From contig NZQU01000066.1 of NCBI GenBank assembly GCA_002696025.1, forward strand, positions 1 to 9,973: a stretch of DNA of 9,973 nucleotides, written 5' to 3'. This DNA comes from Crocinitomicaceae bacterium (lineage in GTDB: Bacteria > Bacteroidota > Bacteroidia > Flavobacteriales_D > Crocinitomicaceae). Positions 1-6,311 of the stretch are shown piece after piece (the stretch's first letter is position 1; each line of letters begins with the position of its first letter). The notes under the pieces were generated by a model. It had not been told where the DNA came from and did no database searches. It saw nothing but the letters and a program-made list of their open reading frames with translations. Position numbers and translations under genes: made by a program.

Positions 1-50
1 GTCTTTTCTGAGTTATATAATGATAAAATTATTGAAACTTTAATATTCAT
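1..50 (-). CDS. Glycosyltransferase family 2, N-terminal fragment (runs off the left edge)
   Basis: Only the first 16 full codons are present, reading MNIKVSIILSLYNSEK. This is the classic opening of a GT-A fold family 2 glycosyltransferase: a short basic start, then a hydrophobic beta strand (VSIIL) leading into the nucleotide-sugar binding loop (xxYNSEK, equivalent to the common PxYN). The ATG overlaps the TAA stop of the preceding glycosyltransferase by one base (TAATG), which argues for translational coupling and for this start. By family it would transfer a sugar from a nucleotide donor at the cytoplasmic face of the inner membrane. Donor and acceptor cannot be read from so little sequence. 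The GT2 assignment rests on this motif and on the cluster context. Confidence 0.7.
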   Translation of the reverse strand, partial: MNIKVSIILSLYNSEK

Positions 51-1048
51 TACTTTTGTTTAATAATTTTATCACAAAAATTTATATACTGTTCTGCACT
101 TAATTTAATATCTATATTGTTTCTTATGATATTTTTTTTAAAAAAATTATAATTATTATATATCTCAAAAAAATTTTTACTTAAAATTTCATAGTTTGGG
201 TCAGGTGGGTTATAATAATCAATTAATCCATATTTTACTTTATCATCACATTTACTAACAATTCCACCTTTTGTCTTTTGAACTAGTTCAAAGTTTCCAC
301 CATTATTTGCACATAATGTTGGGATACCAGACGCAATTGCTTCCGCTTGACTATTTGAATTAGGTTCTATCCACGCTAGATGCAAATATAAATTTGCAGT
401 CCTATACCATTTATTTAAATCTTTCTCTTTAACATGGCCAGCAAAAACGATGCTTTTATCTGTATTTTTATAAACAAATTCATTCTTTCCTAAAATTATT
501 AAATTCAAGTTTGAAATTTCTTTTTTTAATAATTTATAAAATTTAATAGTTTCTTTTAATCTTTTATGTCTTCTCCAAGATGCTGATGCTAATATTACAA
601 AATTTTTATTATCTATTTTGAGTTTATTTCTAAAATTAGTTCCTTCTACTCTAAATTGATCTAGTGAAACTCCATTATTTATTATTTTATAAGGTTTATT
701 TAATTTCCCAAAAAGATTTTCATAAATATTTTTACAATAATCACTAACAAAAATTACACCTACACTTTTATTAACTGAGTTAAAAATTTTATGATTTTCC
801 TCGCTTGATACATATTTCGTATTTTGTTTATCTATAAATAGACCGTCTAATCTTATAATAAACGGTTTATTATATATTGATTTATCAATGGTTGAAAAAA
901 TTCCAATATCATAATTAGGATTATATCTTGATAAAATTGAAATATTTTTAAAATTATTTTGAATACATTTTGACAATCTTTTTAAAAAAATTAATGGACC
1001 AATTTTTGGTTCAAAAAAATAAGGGAAGCTATCAATGCTTAATTTCAT
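50..1048 (-). CDS. GT-B fold glycosyltransferase (GT4-like, glycosyl transferases group 1)
   Basis: This 332-residue protein is a likely retaining glycosyltransferase that adds a sugar to a growing surface glycan. The N-terminal half (about 1-125) is the divergent acceptor domain, with an IRLDG element at 65-69 and GVIFVSDYCKN at 97-107, where GT4 enzymes usually have a (V/I)xxS(E/D)xxK segment. INNGV at 123-127 marks the domain linker. The C-terminal donor domain has a strand and phosphate-contact region at 151-162 (ILASASWRRHKR) and an E-x7-E signature, E228 to E236, inside WIEPNSNSQAEAIASGIP. NNGGNFELV follows at 248-256. No signal peptide or membrane helix is visible, so it is probably cytoplasmic or peripheral. 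The start overlaps the upstream methyltransferase stop as ATGA, and its TAA overlaps the next ATG by one base. Its EPNSNSxxEA core resembles that of the glycosyltransferase at 3690-4679. Linkage specificity is unknown. Confidence 0.85.
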   Translation of the reverse strand: MKLSIDSFPYFFEPKIGPLIFLKRLSKCIQNNFKNISILSRYNPNYDIGIFSTIDKSIYNKPFIIRLDGLFIDKQNTKYVSSEENHKIFNSVNKSVGVIFVSDYCKNIYENLFGKLNKPYKIINNGVSLDQFRVEGTNFRNKLKIDNKNFVILASASWRRHKRLKETIKFYKLLKKEISNLNLIILGKNEFVYKNTDKSIVFAGHVKEKDLNKWYRTANLYLHLAWIEPNSNSQAEAIASGIPTLCANNGGNFELVQKTKGGIVSKCDDKVKYGLIDYYNPPDPNYEILSKNFFEIYNNYNFFKKNIIRNNIDIKLSAEQYINFCDKIIKQK

Positions 1049-1833
1049 TTATTTTTTTTTGCCAAACAATAACTTCTATTTTTTGAGGAAGAAACTATAT
1101 TTATATCATAAATTTTTTTACTTTTTAATTCATTTATAAATTTTGATATTTCTGGAAACTCAATAAAATTCACATCATCAAAAATAATCAAGTCACCTTT
1201 TTGTTGTCTTTTAAAAATAAAATTAAATTCATTCATTATACTTTCATAATCATGCTGTGCATCCAAAAAAGCAAAATTTACTCTTTCTAAGTGAAAATTT
1301 TTTAGTACAGTTTGGCAATCTCCTGTTAGAAAAACTATATTTTCTAATTCTTTTTTCCATTTATTAAGAAGATCAATTCTAGTTTTTTTTCCATCCCAAT
1401 CATCTATACAATTCCAAAATATCTTTTGATTGTTGGGAATTATATCAATTGTATAAACTTTACCAATTTTTTTGGAGTCATTTAAAGCCTTTGACATACA
1501 CATCGATGAAAATCCTCTGGCAGTTCCAGTTTCCAAAATATTAATTAATTTTAATTCTGGATTTTCTTTTATATAGTTTCTTAATACAGAATATAGAAGC
1601 CTACCATGATGATAATTTAGTTTACTTTTCTTTTTTACTATTTGAGTATGTAATGCCAGATTATCAATCCAATTTTTTTCAATAAAAAAACCATTTAACT
1701 GTTCTATACGATTAACTTCTTGTGATTTTTCATTTTTAATTTCGTTAAATAATCTTAAATATTCGTCTCTTGATAATAATGGGTATTTTTCTTTTAAAAA
1801 AAAACTTTTTATTTTTCTTAAAATTGTTTTCAT
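1045..1833 (-). CDS. Class I SAM-dependent methyltransferase (Methyltransf_24-like)
   Basis: This 262-residue protein has a Rossmann-type methyltransferase core. ETGTARGFSS at 101-110 is motif I, which binds SAM. An acidic residue ends strand 2 (TID, D130). GDCQTVL at 171-177 precedes FLDAQHDYES at 189-198, the usual 'LDAxHxYE' segment of this family, and IIFDDV at 216-221 gives a later acidic pair. These Asp residues match the positions that bind divalent metal in related O-methyltransferases, so a metal-dependent sugar O-methyltransferase is the likely role. The first 90 or so residues are helical, charged and not family-diagnostic. It sits between the UDP-glucuronate epimerase-like gene and a glycosyltransferase with ATGA overlaps on both sides, which suggests it modifies a sugar of the same glycan. 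The target is not known, and a small-molecule or lipid acceptor cannot be excluded. Confidence 0.8.
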   Translation of the reverse strand: MKTILRKIKSFFLKEKYPLLSRDEYLRLFNEIKNEKSQEVNRIEQLNGFFIEKNWIDNLALHTQIVKKKSKLNYHHGRLLYSVLRNYIKENPELKLINILETGTARGFSSMCMSKALNDSKKIGKVYTIDIIPNNQKIFWNCIDDWDGKKTRIDLLNKWKKELENIVFLTGDCQTVLKNFHLERVNFAFLDAQHDYESIMNEFNFIFKRQQKGDLIIFDDVNFIEFPEISKFINELKSKKIYDINIVSSSKNRSYCLAKKNK

Positions 1834-2810
1834 TTATTAAATTCTGTATACCACCTAATAAATTTTTCTAAACCATCTTCAATTTTAATTTTTGGTTGAT
1901 ATCCAGTTATTTTTTTTAGCTTATTTATTGATGCTTTTGTTTTTATAACATCACCTTTCTGCAAGGGAACATTTTGAATTTTAGCCTTTTTTCCTAATTT
2001 TTTTTCAATTATTTTTAAGAATTTTATTAATGATGTTGGTTTTGAAGCTCCAATATTAAAAATTTCAAATTTAGACTTTATTTTATTAGAATTTTTTTCT
2101 AACAGTATTATTGAATTAATTACGTCGTCAATATATGTGAAATCTCTTAAATGATTACCTCTATTGTAAAGTTGAATTTTCTCATTATTTATTATTTTTT
2201 TTGTAAATTTATAATAAGCCATGTCTGGTCTTCCAAAAGGACCATATGCAGTAAAAAATCTAAGCCCAATAATATTGATTTTATACAAGCTGCTATAAGA
2301 ATATGCCATAATTTCATTAGCTTTTTTTGTGGCTGCGTAAAATGAAGAGGGTTTATCTGTATCAAATTCTTCTTTAAAAAATAAATTATTTTTTCTACTT
2401 CCATAAACTGAACTTGAGGATGCAAAAAAAAATTTTTTAGTTTTATATTTTCTTACACATTCTAATAAATTATAAAAACCTAAAATATTAGAGTCAATAT
2501 ATTGCTTTGGAGAACTGATTGAAAACCTTACACCTGCTTGTGCTGCTAAATGGTAGACTAAATCAAATTTATATTTAGAAAATATTTTATTTATTATTTT
2601 TTCGTTTTGTATGTCAGCCTTAATAAATATAAAATTTTTTTTATTTTTTAGGCTCTGCAATTTTTTTTTTCTAGCTTTTTTTAATTCAACATCATAATAA
2701 GAATTCATATTATCAATTCCAATAACTTTATTTTTTTTATTCTTTTTCAAAATTTCTTTAGCTAGATGATAGCCAATGAAGCCTGAACAGCCTGTGATTA
2801 ATATTACCAT
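1830..2810 (-). CDS. NAD-dependent epimerase, UDP-glucuronate 4-epimerase-like (CapI/Gae type)
   Basis: This 326-residue extended short-chain dehydrogenase probably interconverts UDP-glucuronate and UDP-galacturonate in the cytosol, supplying an acidic sugar donor. The NAD-binding GxxGxxG is complete (G7, G10, G13 in TGCSGFIG), followed by IDNMNSYYDVELKKAR at 32-47, a stretch typical of CapI-type enzymes rather than ordinary GalE. HLAAQAGVR lies at 87-95 and SSSSVYG at 131-137. The catalytic Y158-x3-K162 is intact in FYAATK. RFFTAYGPFGRPDMA at 184-198 is the substrate-loop signature shared by UDP-glucuronate 4-epimerases, and RDFTYIDDV follows at 222-230. Length is normal. It overlaps the dioxygenase by 7 bases upstream and the methyltransferase by ATGA downstream. 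A weak GGAAAG lies about nine bases before the ATG. Epimerase identity is secure; the exact substrate is inferred from the motif set. Confidence 0.9.
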   Translation of the reverse strand: MVILITGCSGFIGYHLAKEILKKNKKNKVIGIDNMNSYYDVELKKARKKKLQSLKNKKNFIFIKADIQNEKIINKIFSKYKFDLVYHLAAQAGVRFSISSPKQYIDSNILGFYNLLECVRKYKTKKFFFASSSSVYGSRKNNLFFKEEFDTDKPSSFYAATKKANEIMAYSYSSLYKINIIGLRFFTAYGPFGRPDMAYYKFTKKIINNEKIQLYNRGNHLRDFTYIDDVINSIILLEKNSNKIKSKFEIFNIGASKPTSLIKFLKIIEKKLGKKAKIQNVPLQKGDVIKTKASINKLKKITGYQPKIKIEDGLEKFIRWYTEFNK

Positions 2811-3541
2811 GTAATTTTTCTTTCCAATTGATTATTAAAATAATCAATAATTATCTCATTTTGATCTTTAAAATATTTTTGTTGATAAAATTTTGACAAT
2901 GCAAATCCATAAATAGTTACGGATCTTGTTGAATCGGCTTTTTTTGCTTTTAGTCTATTGTGCAAAATATTAACATTAAATAATAACGCATCTCCTTTTT
3001 TAACATTTATTTTTTGAGTTCTATTTGTGAAATATGTTAAATAATAATCAAAAAATTTACTATTAAAATCTAGTCTATGACTACCTTTAATAAAAGCTGT
3101 ACAACCATCTTTTTCTATAACGTCAGAAGCATAAATTGCAAGTTTATATGCAGTTGGTATAAGTCCGTGAAATCTTTTTTTTCTAAAATATGTGTCTCTG
3201 TGCCAACCAAGTTGGGGTGTGAATCCTTTTGTAAGAAAATGTTTAAAATTTGTTAAAAAAAGTTTTTGGCCAGCTATTAAGCAAGATAATTCATAAATAT
3301 TACTTTTAAATAAATTATCCAAAAAAAATTCTTTGTGTTTTTGTTGAATGTTAGGTTTCAGAGTAAATGTGCCATTTTGCTTTGCTTGCAGTTCAAAATT
3401 TTCGTTATTTTTATCGATTGCTGATATTGAAGAGTTATATTCCTGGTTATATAAAAAATCGTCCTTTTTTATTATTACAAATCCATCTAAAAATAATTTC
3501 TCTCTTTTTTCTGTAATAAATTTATCAAAGAAGTTTTTCAT
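2804..3541 (-). CDS. Phytanoyl-CoA dioxygenase (PhyH) family Fe(II)/2-oxoglutarate oxygenase
   Basis: This 245-residue cytosolic protein has the facial triad of non-haem iron, 2-oxoglutarate-dependent oxygenases: H114-x-D116 in GWHRDTYF and a distal H194 in NILHNRL. R206 (STRSVTIYGF) sits 12 residues later, in the place that normally salt-bridges 2-oxoglutarate. DGCTAFIKGSHR at 145-156 is the 'G(x)xxxxPGSH' segment of PhyH-like enzymes, and KKGDALLFN at 181-189 precedes the distal His as in the family. Such enzymes hydroxylate, desaturate or epimerise a small substrate. Between a glycosyltransferase and a UDP-sugar epimerase, a sugar or a glycan-linked lipid is plausible, but no substrate can be read off. 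It is the first gene after the only sizeable gap in the window, so it may have its own promoter. It overlaps the epimerase start by 7 bases. Confidence 0.85.
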   Translation of the reverse strand: MKNFFDKFITEKREKLFLDGFVIIKKDDFLYNQEYNSSISAIDKNNENFELQAKQNGTFTLKPNIQQKHKEFFLDNLFKSNIYELSCLIAGQKLFLTNFKHFLTKGFTPQLGWHRDTYFRKKRFHGLIPTAYKLAIYASDVIEKDGCTAFIKGSHRLDFNSKFFDYYLTYFTNRTQKINVKKGDALLFNVNILHNRLKAKKADSTRSVTIYGFALSKFYQQKYFKDQNEIIIDYFNNQLERKITW

Positions 3542-3689
3542 AAAATATAATGTATAAATATTTAATTTAAACGGTTTATAGATATATTAAGTTTTCTAGA
3601 AATTGAAGCTGTTTTTGGTTAATACAAAATTTCATAAGCTTTTTTAAGAGTTAAAAATATATCTTTAATGGTTAATTGAATACATTTTA
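3542..3689. other. Only intergenic gap of the cluster (148 bp)
   Basis: This is the one junction where consecutive recognised genes neither overlap nor abut. Most of its right half is taken up by a possible 24-codon ORF that starts in the stop of the upstream glycosyltransferase. The remainder is too AT-rich for a promoter to be called: many TATAAT-like hexamers occur, such as around 3546-3560 just before the dioxygenase, but none has a convincing partner at the right spacing. There is no GC-rich hairpin followed by a T-run on the transcribed strand. It may hold an internal promoter or be the residue of a lost gene. Confidence 0.5.
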
Positions 3690-3693
3690 TCAT
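3619..3693 (-). CDS. Possible coupled micro-ORF, 24 residues, unknown function
   Basis: An ATG overlaps the TGA stop of the upstream glycosyltransferase as ATGA, the same junction used by real genes in this operon. It opens a 24-residue frame ending in TAA, with KCIQLTIKDIFLTLKKAYEI within it. The middle is a short amphipathic, lysine-rich helix candidate. I do not recognise it. After the TAA the same frame runs on for another 18 codons (PKTASISRKLNISINRLN) to a second TAA at 3562-3564, so this could be what is left of a longer gene. Against it: it is very short, and in DNA this AT-rich short open frames arise by chance. An expressed peptide, a decayed gene and pure coincidence are all open. 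Confidence 0.2.
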   Translation of the reverse strand: MIKCIQLTIKDIFLTLKKAYEILY

Positions 3694-4679
3694 AAAAGCC
3701 AATTTTTAAGTTTAATATAATAAAGTGTAATCAAAAAATTGGTAATTTTATAAAATCTTAAAATTAAATTTGGCTTATTTGTATTAGTTAGACGGATAAA
3801 TTTTAAATATTGATTTTTTACTTGATTAATATCAGATAATAAATTTTTCCTAGTAATATAGTTTTTTGGTTTTTTTATACGTTTGATTTTATTTAACAAT
3901 TCCTTTCGACTTCTAAACTTTATTCCTTGATTTTTAACTAATTCATTGTGACCTCCGCTATCCAAATAAATAGGATATAAACCACAATGAAGAGCCTCTA
4001 ATAAAGAATTAGAACATGGATCATTTCTGCTAGCTGTTAAAAAAAAATTATTTCTATTAAGTATCTTAGCAAGTTTTTTACTTTTAACTGCATTTATAGT
4101 TATTATATTTTTAAACTTGATAGGACAATTGCCAACAAATGTAATTTCAAATTTATTGAAATTCAAATTATCATCTAAATATTTCAAATATTTAAAACCT
4201 TTTTTTAAGTTAGAGGACCAGGAAGTAGAAATTATTTTTATCTTATGACTTTTTTTAATATTTTTTTTTTTATTAAAAATATTTTTGTCAGGAGCATTAT
4301 TTATAATCGTACTTTTAATTTTTTTTTCAAAACCTAATTTATAATTTTTATTTTTACTCCAATTTGATTGAAAAATAACACCATCTGAAAAATTTTTAGA
4401 AAAAGAATAAATTAATTTATCAATATGTGAAAATTTTTTATTTCTTGTAAATGAAATGGGACCATCAATTCTGTGAATAATTTTTAAATTTGATTTTATC
4501 AAATATAAAAAAAATAATTTATATGAAAAATGGTGACTATTTACAATAATTGTATTCGCTCTACTTATAAAGTTTGTATATTTGTTAATTCTAAACAATT
4601 CTCTTCTTAATGCTTTTAAAAATTGATTCCCACCACCCCAAGGGTTTGGGGTAAATTTATAATCAATATAAATTTTCAT
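3690..4679 (-). CDS. GT-B fold glycosyltransferase (GT4-like)
   Basis: This 329-residue protein is a probable retaining glycosyltransferase of surface glycan assembly. Near the N-terminus PNPWGGGNQF (11-20) forms a glycine-rich acceptor/donor loop. HRIDGP lies at 69-74, GVIFQSNWSKN at 100-110 and INNAP at 126-130, the inter-domain linker. The donor domain has ISTSWSSNLKKG at 150-161 and a D-x7-E version of the usual E-x7-E pair, D220 and E228, in NDPCSNSLLEALHCG, followed by SGGHNELV at 241-248. I chose the ATG at 4679 because MKIYIDYKFTP is a normal GT start and it overlaps the upstream TAA by one base (TAATG), as at position 50. An in-frame ATG at 4703 would add eight residues and overlap the upstream gene by 25 bases. 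An 11-A run lies at 4261-4271. Sugar specificity is unknown. Confidence 0.82.
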   Translation of the reverse strand: MKIYIDYKFTPNPWGGGNQFLKALRRELFRINKYTNFISRANTIIVNSHHFSYKLFFLYLIKSNLKIIHRIDGPISFTRNKKFSHIDKLIYSFSKNFSDGVIFQSNWSKNKNYKLGFEKKIKSTIINNAPDKNIFNKKKNIKKSHKIKIISTSWSSNLKKGFKYLKYLDDNLNFNKFEITFVGNCPIKFKNIITINAVKSKKLAKILNRNNFFLTASRNDPCSNSLLEALHCGLYPIYLDSGGHNELVKNQGIKFRSRKELLNKIKRIKKPKNYITRKNLLSDINQVKNQYLKFIRLTNTNKPNLILRFYKITNFLITLYYIKLKNWLL

Positions 4680-5665
4680 TATATTGAAAAAAAACTTTTC
4701 CAAGTTTCTTTTTGATTGGAAAAGTCGTGTATTTTTGCAGTTTTTTCTGCTCTATTTTTAACATCATTAAGATTTTTTTTTTTTATATTATTTAAAAAGA
4801 TTGAACTAATTTCATCTGCCTCAAACGTTTCAGATTTAAATGAATTAAAATTGTCTATTATATCATTTGCTTGACCTACAGGAGTTGATATAACTGGTAC
4901 TCCACATGACATAGCTTCTAATAAAGTTTTTGGTCCACCTTCTTCTCTAGATGAAATAAAATAAAAGTCCAATAAACTATAATATTTAATTATATTATAA
5001 TATTCATCCTCATAAAAGTGGCAAAAAGGTATTCCTAAATTTGACAATTCTTGTTTTACGTATTCTCGTTCAGGACCAACCAAGATAATAAATATGTTTT
5101 CATACGCAGAATATATTTTAGAAATTGCCTTTATTAAAATATCAGGTCCTTTTATTAATTTTGGGGATTTTGATTTTGCCCAACCAACACTATCTTTTTG
5201 AAATGAACCTATGACAATTGAATTTTTAGATATTTTTAATTTTTCTTTTAAGTAATTTTTTGTTTTTAAATTAAATTTAAATTTCTCAGTTTCTACTCCA
5301 AGAAAAATTTTAGATATCTTCTTTTCTAATCCATGATCAATAAATAACTTTTCAATTATTGAATTTGAAACCCTAATCCTAGAAAATTTGTGAATGTTTT
5401 CTTGTATGTTTTTAAATATATTTTCAAATTCAGGGCTTATTTTTGGATGGCCGTGAAAATAATCGAAAACCAATTTATTTTTCAAATGATGCAAAATAGA
5501 TTTACAAGCTGTATATTTATTTGATAAATAAACAATCTTATTGAACGGAATAAAACTTTTAGAAATTTTTAAACCATAAGATGGAAAAAAATTTCTATAA
5601 TTTTGAAAATCATTTCCTAGTGACCATTTTTGTCCTTGGCCCTGCAAGTATATTTCTTTTGCCAT
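4679..5665 (-). CDS. Glycosyltransferase family 4 (group 1)
   Basis: This 328-residue protein has a clear GT4 donor domain. VIGSFQKDSVGW at 151-162 is the strand/loop that contacts the diphosphate. K172-GPD begins the helix after it, and IILVGPEREYV at 193-203 is the next core strand. The signature REEGGPKTLLEAMSCGVPVI at 240-259 carries E242 and E250 (E-x7-E), followed by STPVGQANDII. The N-terminal half has YFHGHP at 69-74 and IFLGVETEKF at 120-129, the linker found in GT4 enzymes. Being GT4 it would use a nucleotide-activated sugar with retention of configuration. The start abuts the upstream stop (TAAATG). A 12-A run at 4773-4784 (coding strand) falls at about codons 294-297, after the catalytic core. 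No membrane segment is seen. Acceptor and donor are undetermined. Confidence 0.88.
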   Translation of the reverse strand: MAKEIYLQGQGQKWSLGNDFQNYRNFFPSYGLKISKSFIPFNKIVYLSNKYTACKSILHHLKNKLVFDYFHGHPKISPEFENIFKNIQENIHKFSRIRVSNSIIEKLFIDHGLEKKISKIFLGVETEKFKFNLKTKNYLKEKLKISKNSIVIGSFQKDSVGWAKSKSPKLIKGPDILIKAISKIYSAYENIFIILVGPEREYVKQELSNLGIPFCHFYEDEYYNIIKYYSLLDFYFISSREEGGPKTLLEAMSCGVPVISTPVGQANDIIDNFNSFKSETFEADEISSIFLNNIKKKNLNDVKNRAEKTAKIHDFSNQKETWKSFFSI

Positions 5666-6307
5666 TTAATTTTTTTTTATAATTAAAAAATAACCTGTTG
5701 TAATATTTAAGTTAGTTTTTGAATTTTTTCTTTCTAACAGTTGAAATAAAGGTTTCAAAAACTTTAAAATAAGAAATTTAAACTTATTTAAATATTTTTT
5801 ACTATCTAAAGATAAAATGTAGGATCTTATTAAATCAAATATTACTGATGGCAAGCCTCCATTTTCAATTATAAAATCAATAGTAAAATCGTTTTTTTCG
5901 AAAACATTAATAATTTTTTCTTTAGTCCATCTTCTATAATCTTTGGGTGCCATATGTATTTGATATAAAAAAGGCATTGAAACAAATCCTATTGCATCTT
6001 TTTTTGAAACTCTAAAAATTTCTTTGATAATTTGTTCTGGATTTTCTACATGTTCTAAAACTTCTAATAGTAAAAAACTATCAAAATATTCATCTTTGAA
6101 AGGTAAATTTTTTAAATCTGATATAACTTGAGCTTGACTATTAGGATCTTTGTTAATTGATATTATCTCATCGATATTATTTGTAAATTTTATTTTTGTT
6201 CTTGATTTTAAATTGTTTGAACCTCCAAAATCTGCAACGATCCCTCTTAATTTTTGAATATTTTTATCAATTTGAAAGTTGATAAATTCTCTTCTGAAAG
6301 AATTCAT
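5666..6307 (-). CDS. Class I SAM-dependent methyltransferase (Methyltransf_11-like)
   Basis: This 213-residue protein has a compact SAM-binding fold. Motif I is the variant VADFGGSNN at 24-32. D64 in ISDLKNLPF is the motif II/III acidic turn (DxxxLPF), followed by YFDSFLLLEVLEHVENP at 74-90, the highly typical 'FDxxxxxxVLEHV' motif. MPFLYQIHMAPKDYRRWT at 111-128 is a substrate-side segment (HxxPxDYxRW) common in this branch. The rest is a lysine-rich, hydrophobic C-terminus (about 150-190) that could be a membrane-associated helix, though no clear transmembrane span stands out. It begins four bases after the TylF-type gene stop and abuts the next glycosyltransferase. The placement suggests methylation of a sugar or of the glycan chain end, perhaps as a capping reaction. 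The acceptor is inferred from context only. Confidence 0.82.
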   Translation of the reverse strand: MNSFRREFINFQIDKNIQKLRGIVADFGGSNNLKSRTKIKFTNNIDEIISINKDPNSQAQVISDLKNLPFKDEYFDSFLLLEVLEHVENPEQIIKEIFRVSKKDAIGFVSMPFLYQIHMAPKDYRRWTKEKIINVFEKNDFTIDFIIENGGLPSVIFDLIRSYILSLDSKKYLNKFKFLILKFLKPLFQLLERKNSKTNLNITTGYFLIIKKN

Positions 6308-6311
6308 TAAA

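Noticed and set aside
2151..2345. Open frame on the plus strand inside the epimerase gene
   Set aside because: It lies wholly antisense to a gene with intact family motifs, has no recognisable domain, and is cysteine/phenylalanine-rich in the way of a reverse-frame translation.
2192..2425. Second minus-strand frame inside the epimerase gene
   Set aside because: It is an out-of-frame shadow of the epimerase with no motif of its own. The epimerase is intact, so this is not a frameshifted piece.
3348..3557. Plus-strand frame across the start of the dioxygenase gene
   Set aside because: It is antisense to the dioxygenase N-terminus and shows no family motif or ribosome-binding site.
3542..3600. 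Sigma-70-like promoter before the dioxygenase
   Set aside because: TATAAT-like hexamers are abundant in this base composition and none is paired with a convincing -35 at 16-18 bases. A promoter is possible but cannot be located.
3606..3641. AAGCT...AGCTT inverted repeat followed by a short T-run, as a terminator
   Set aside because: The stem is only five base pairs with a loop of about 25 bases, and the T-run is on the plus strand, opposite to the direction of transcription.
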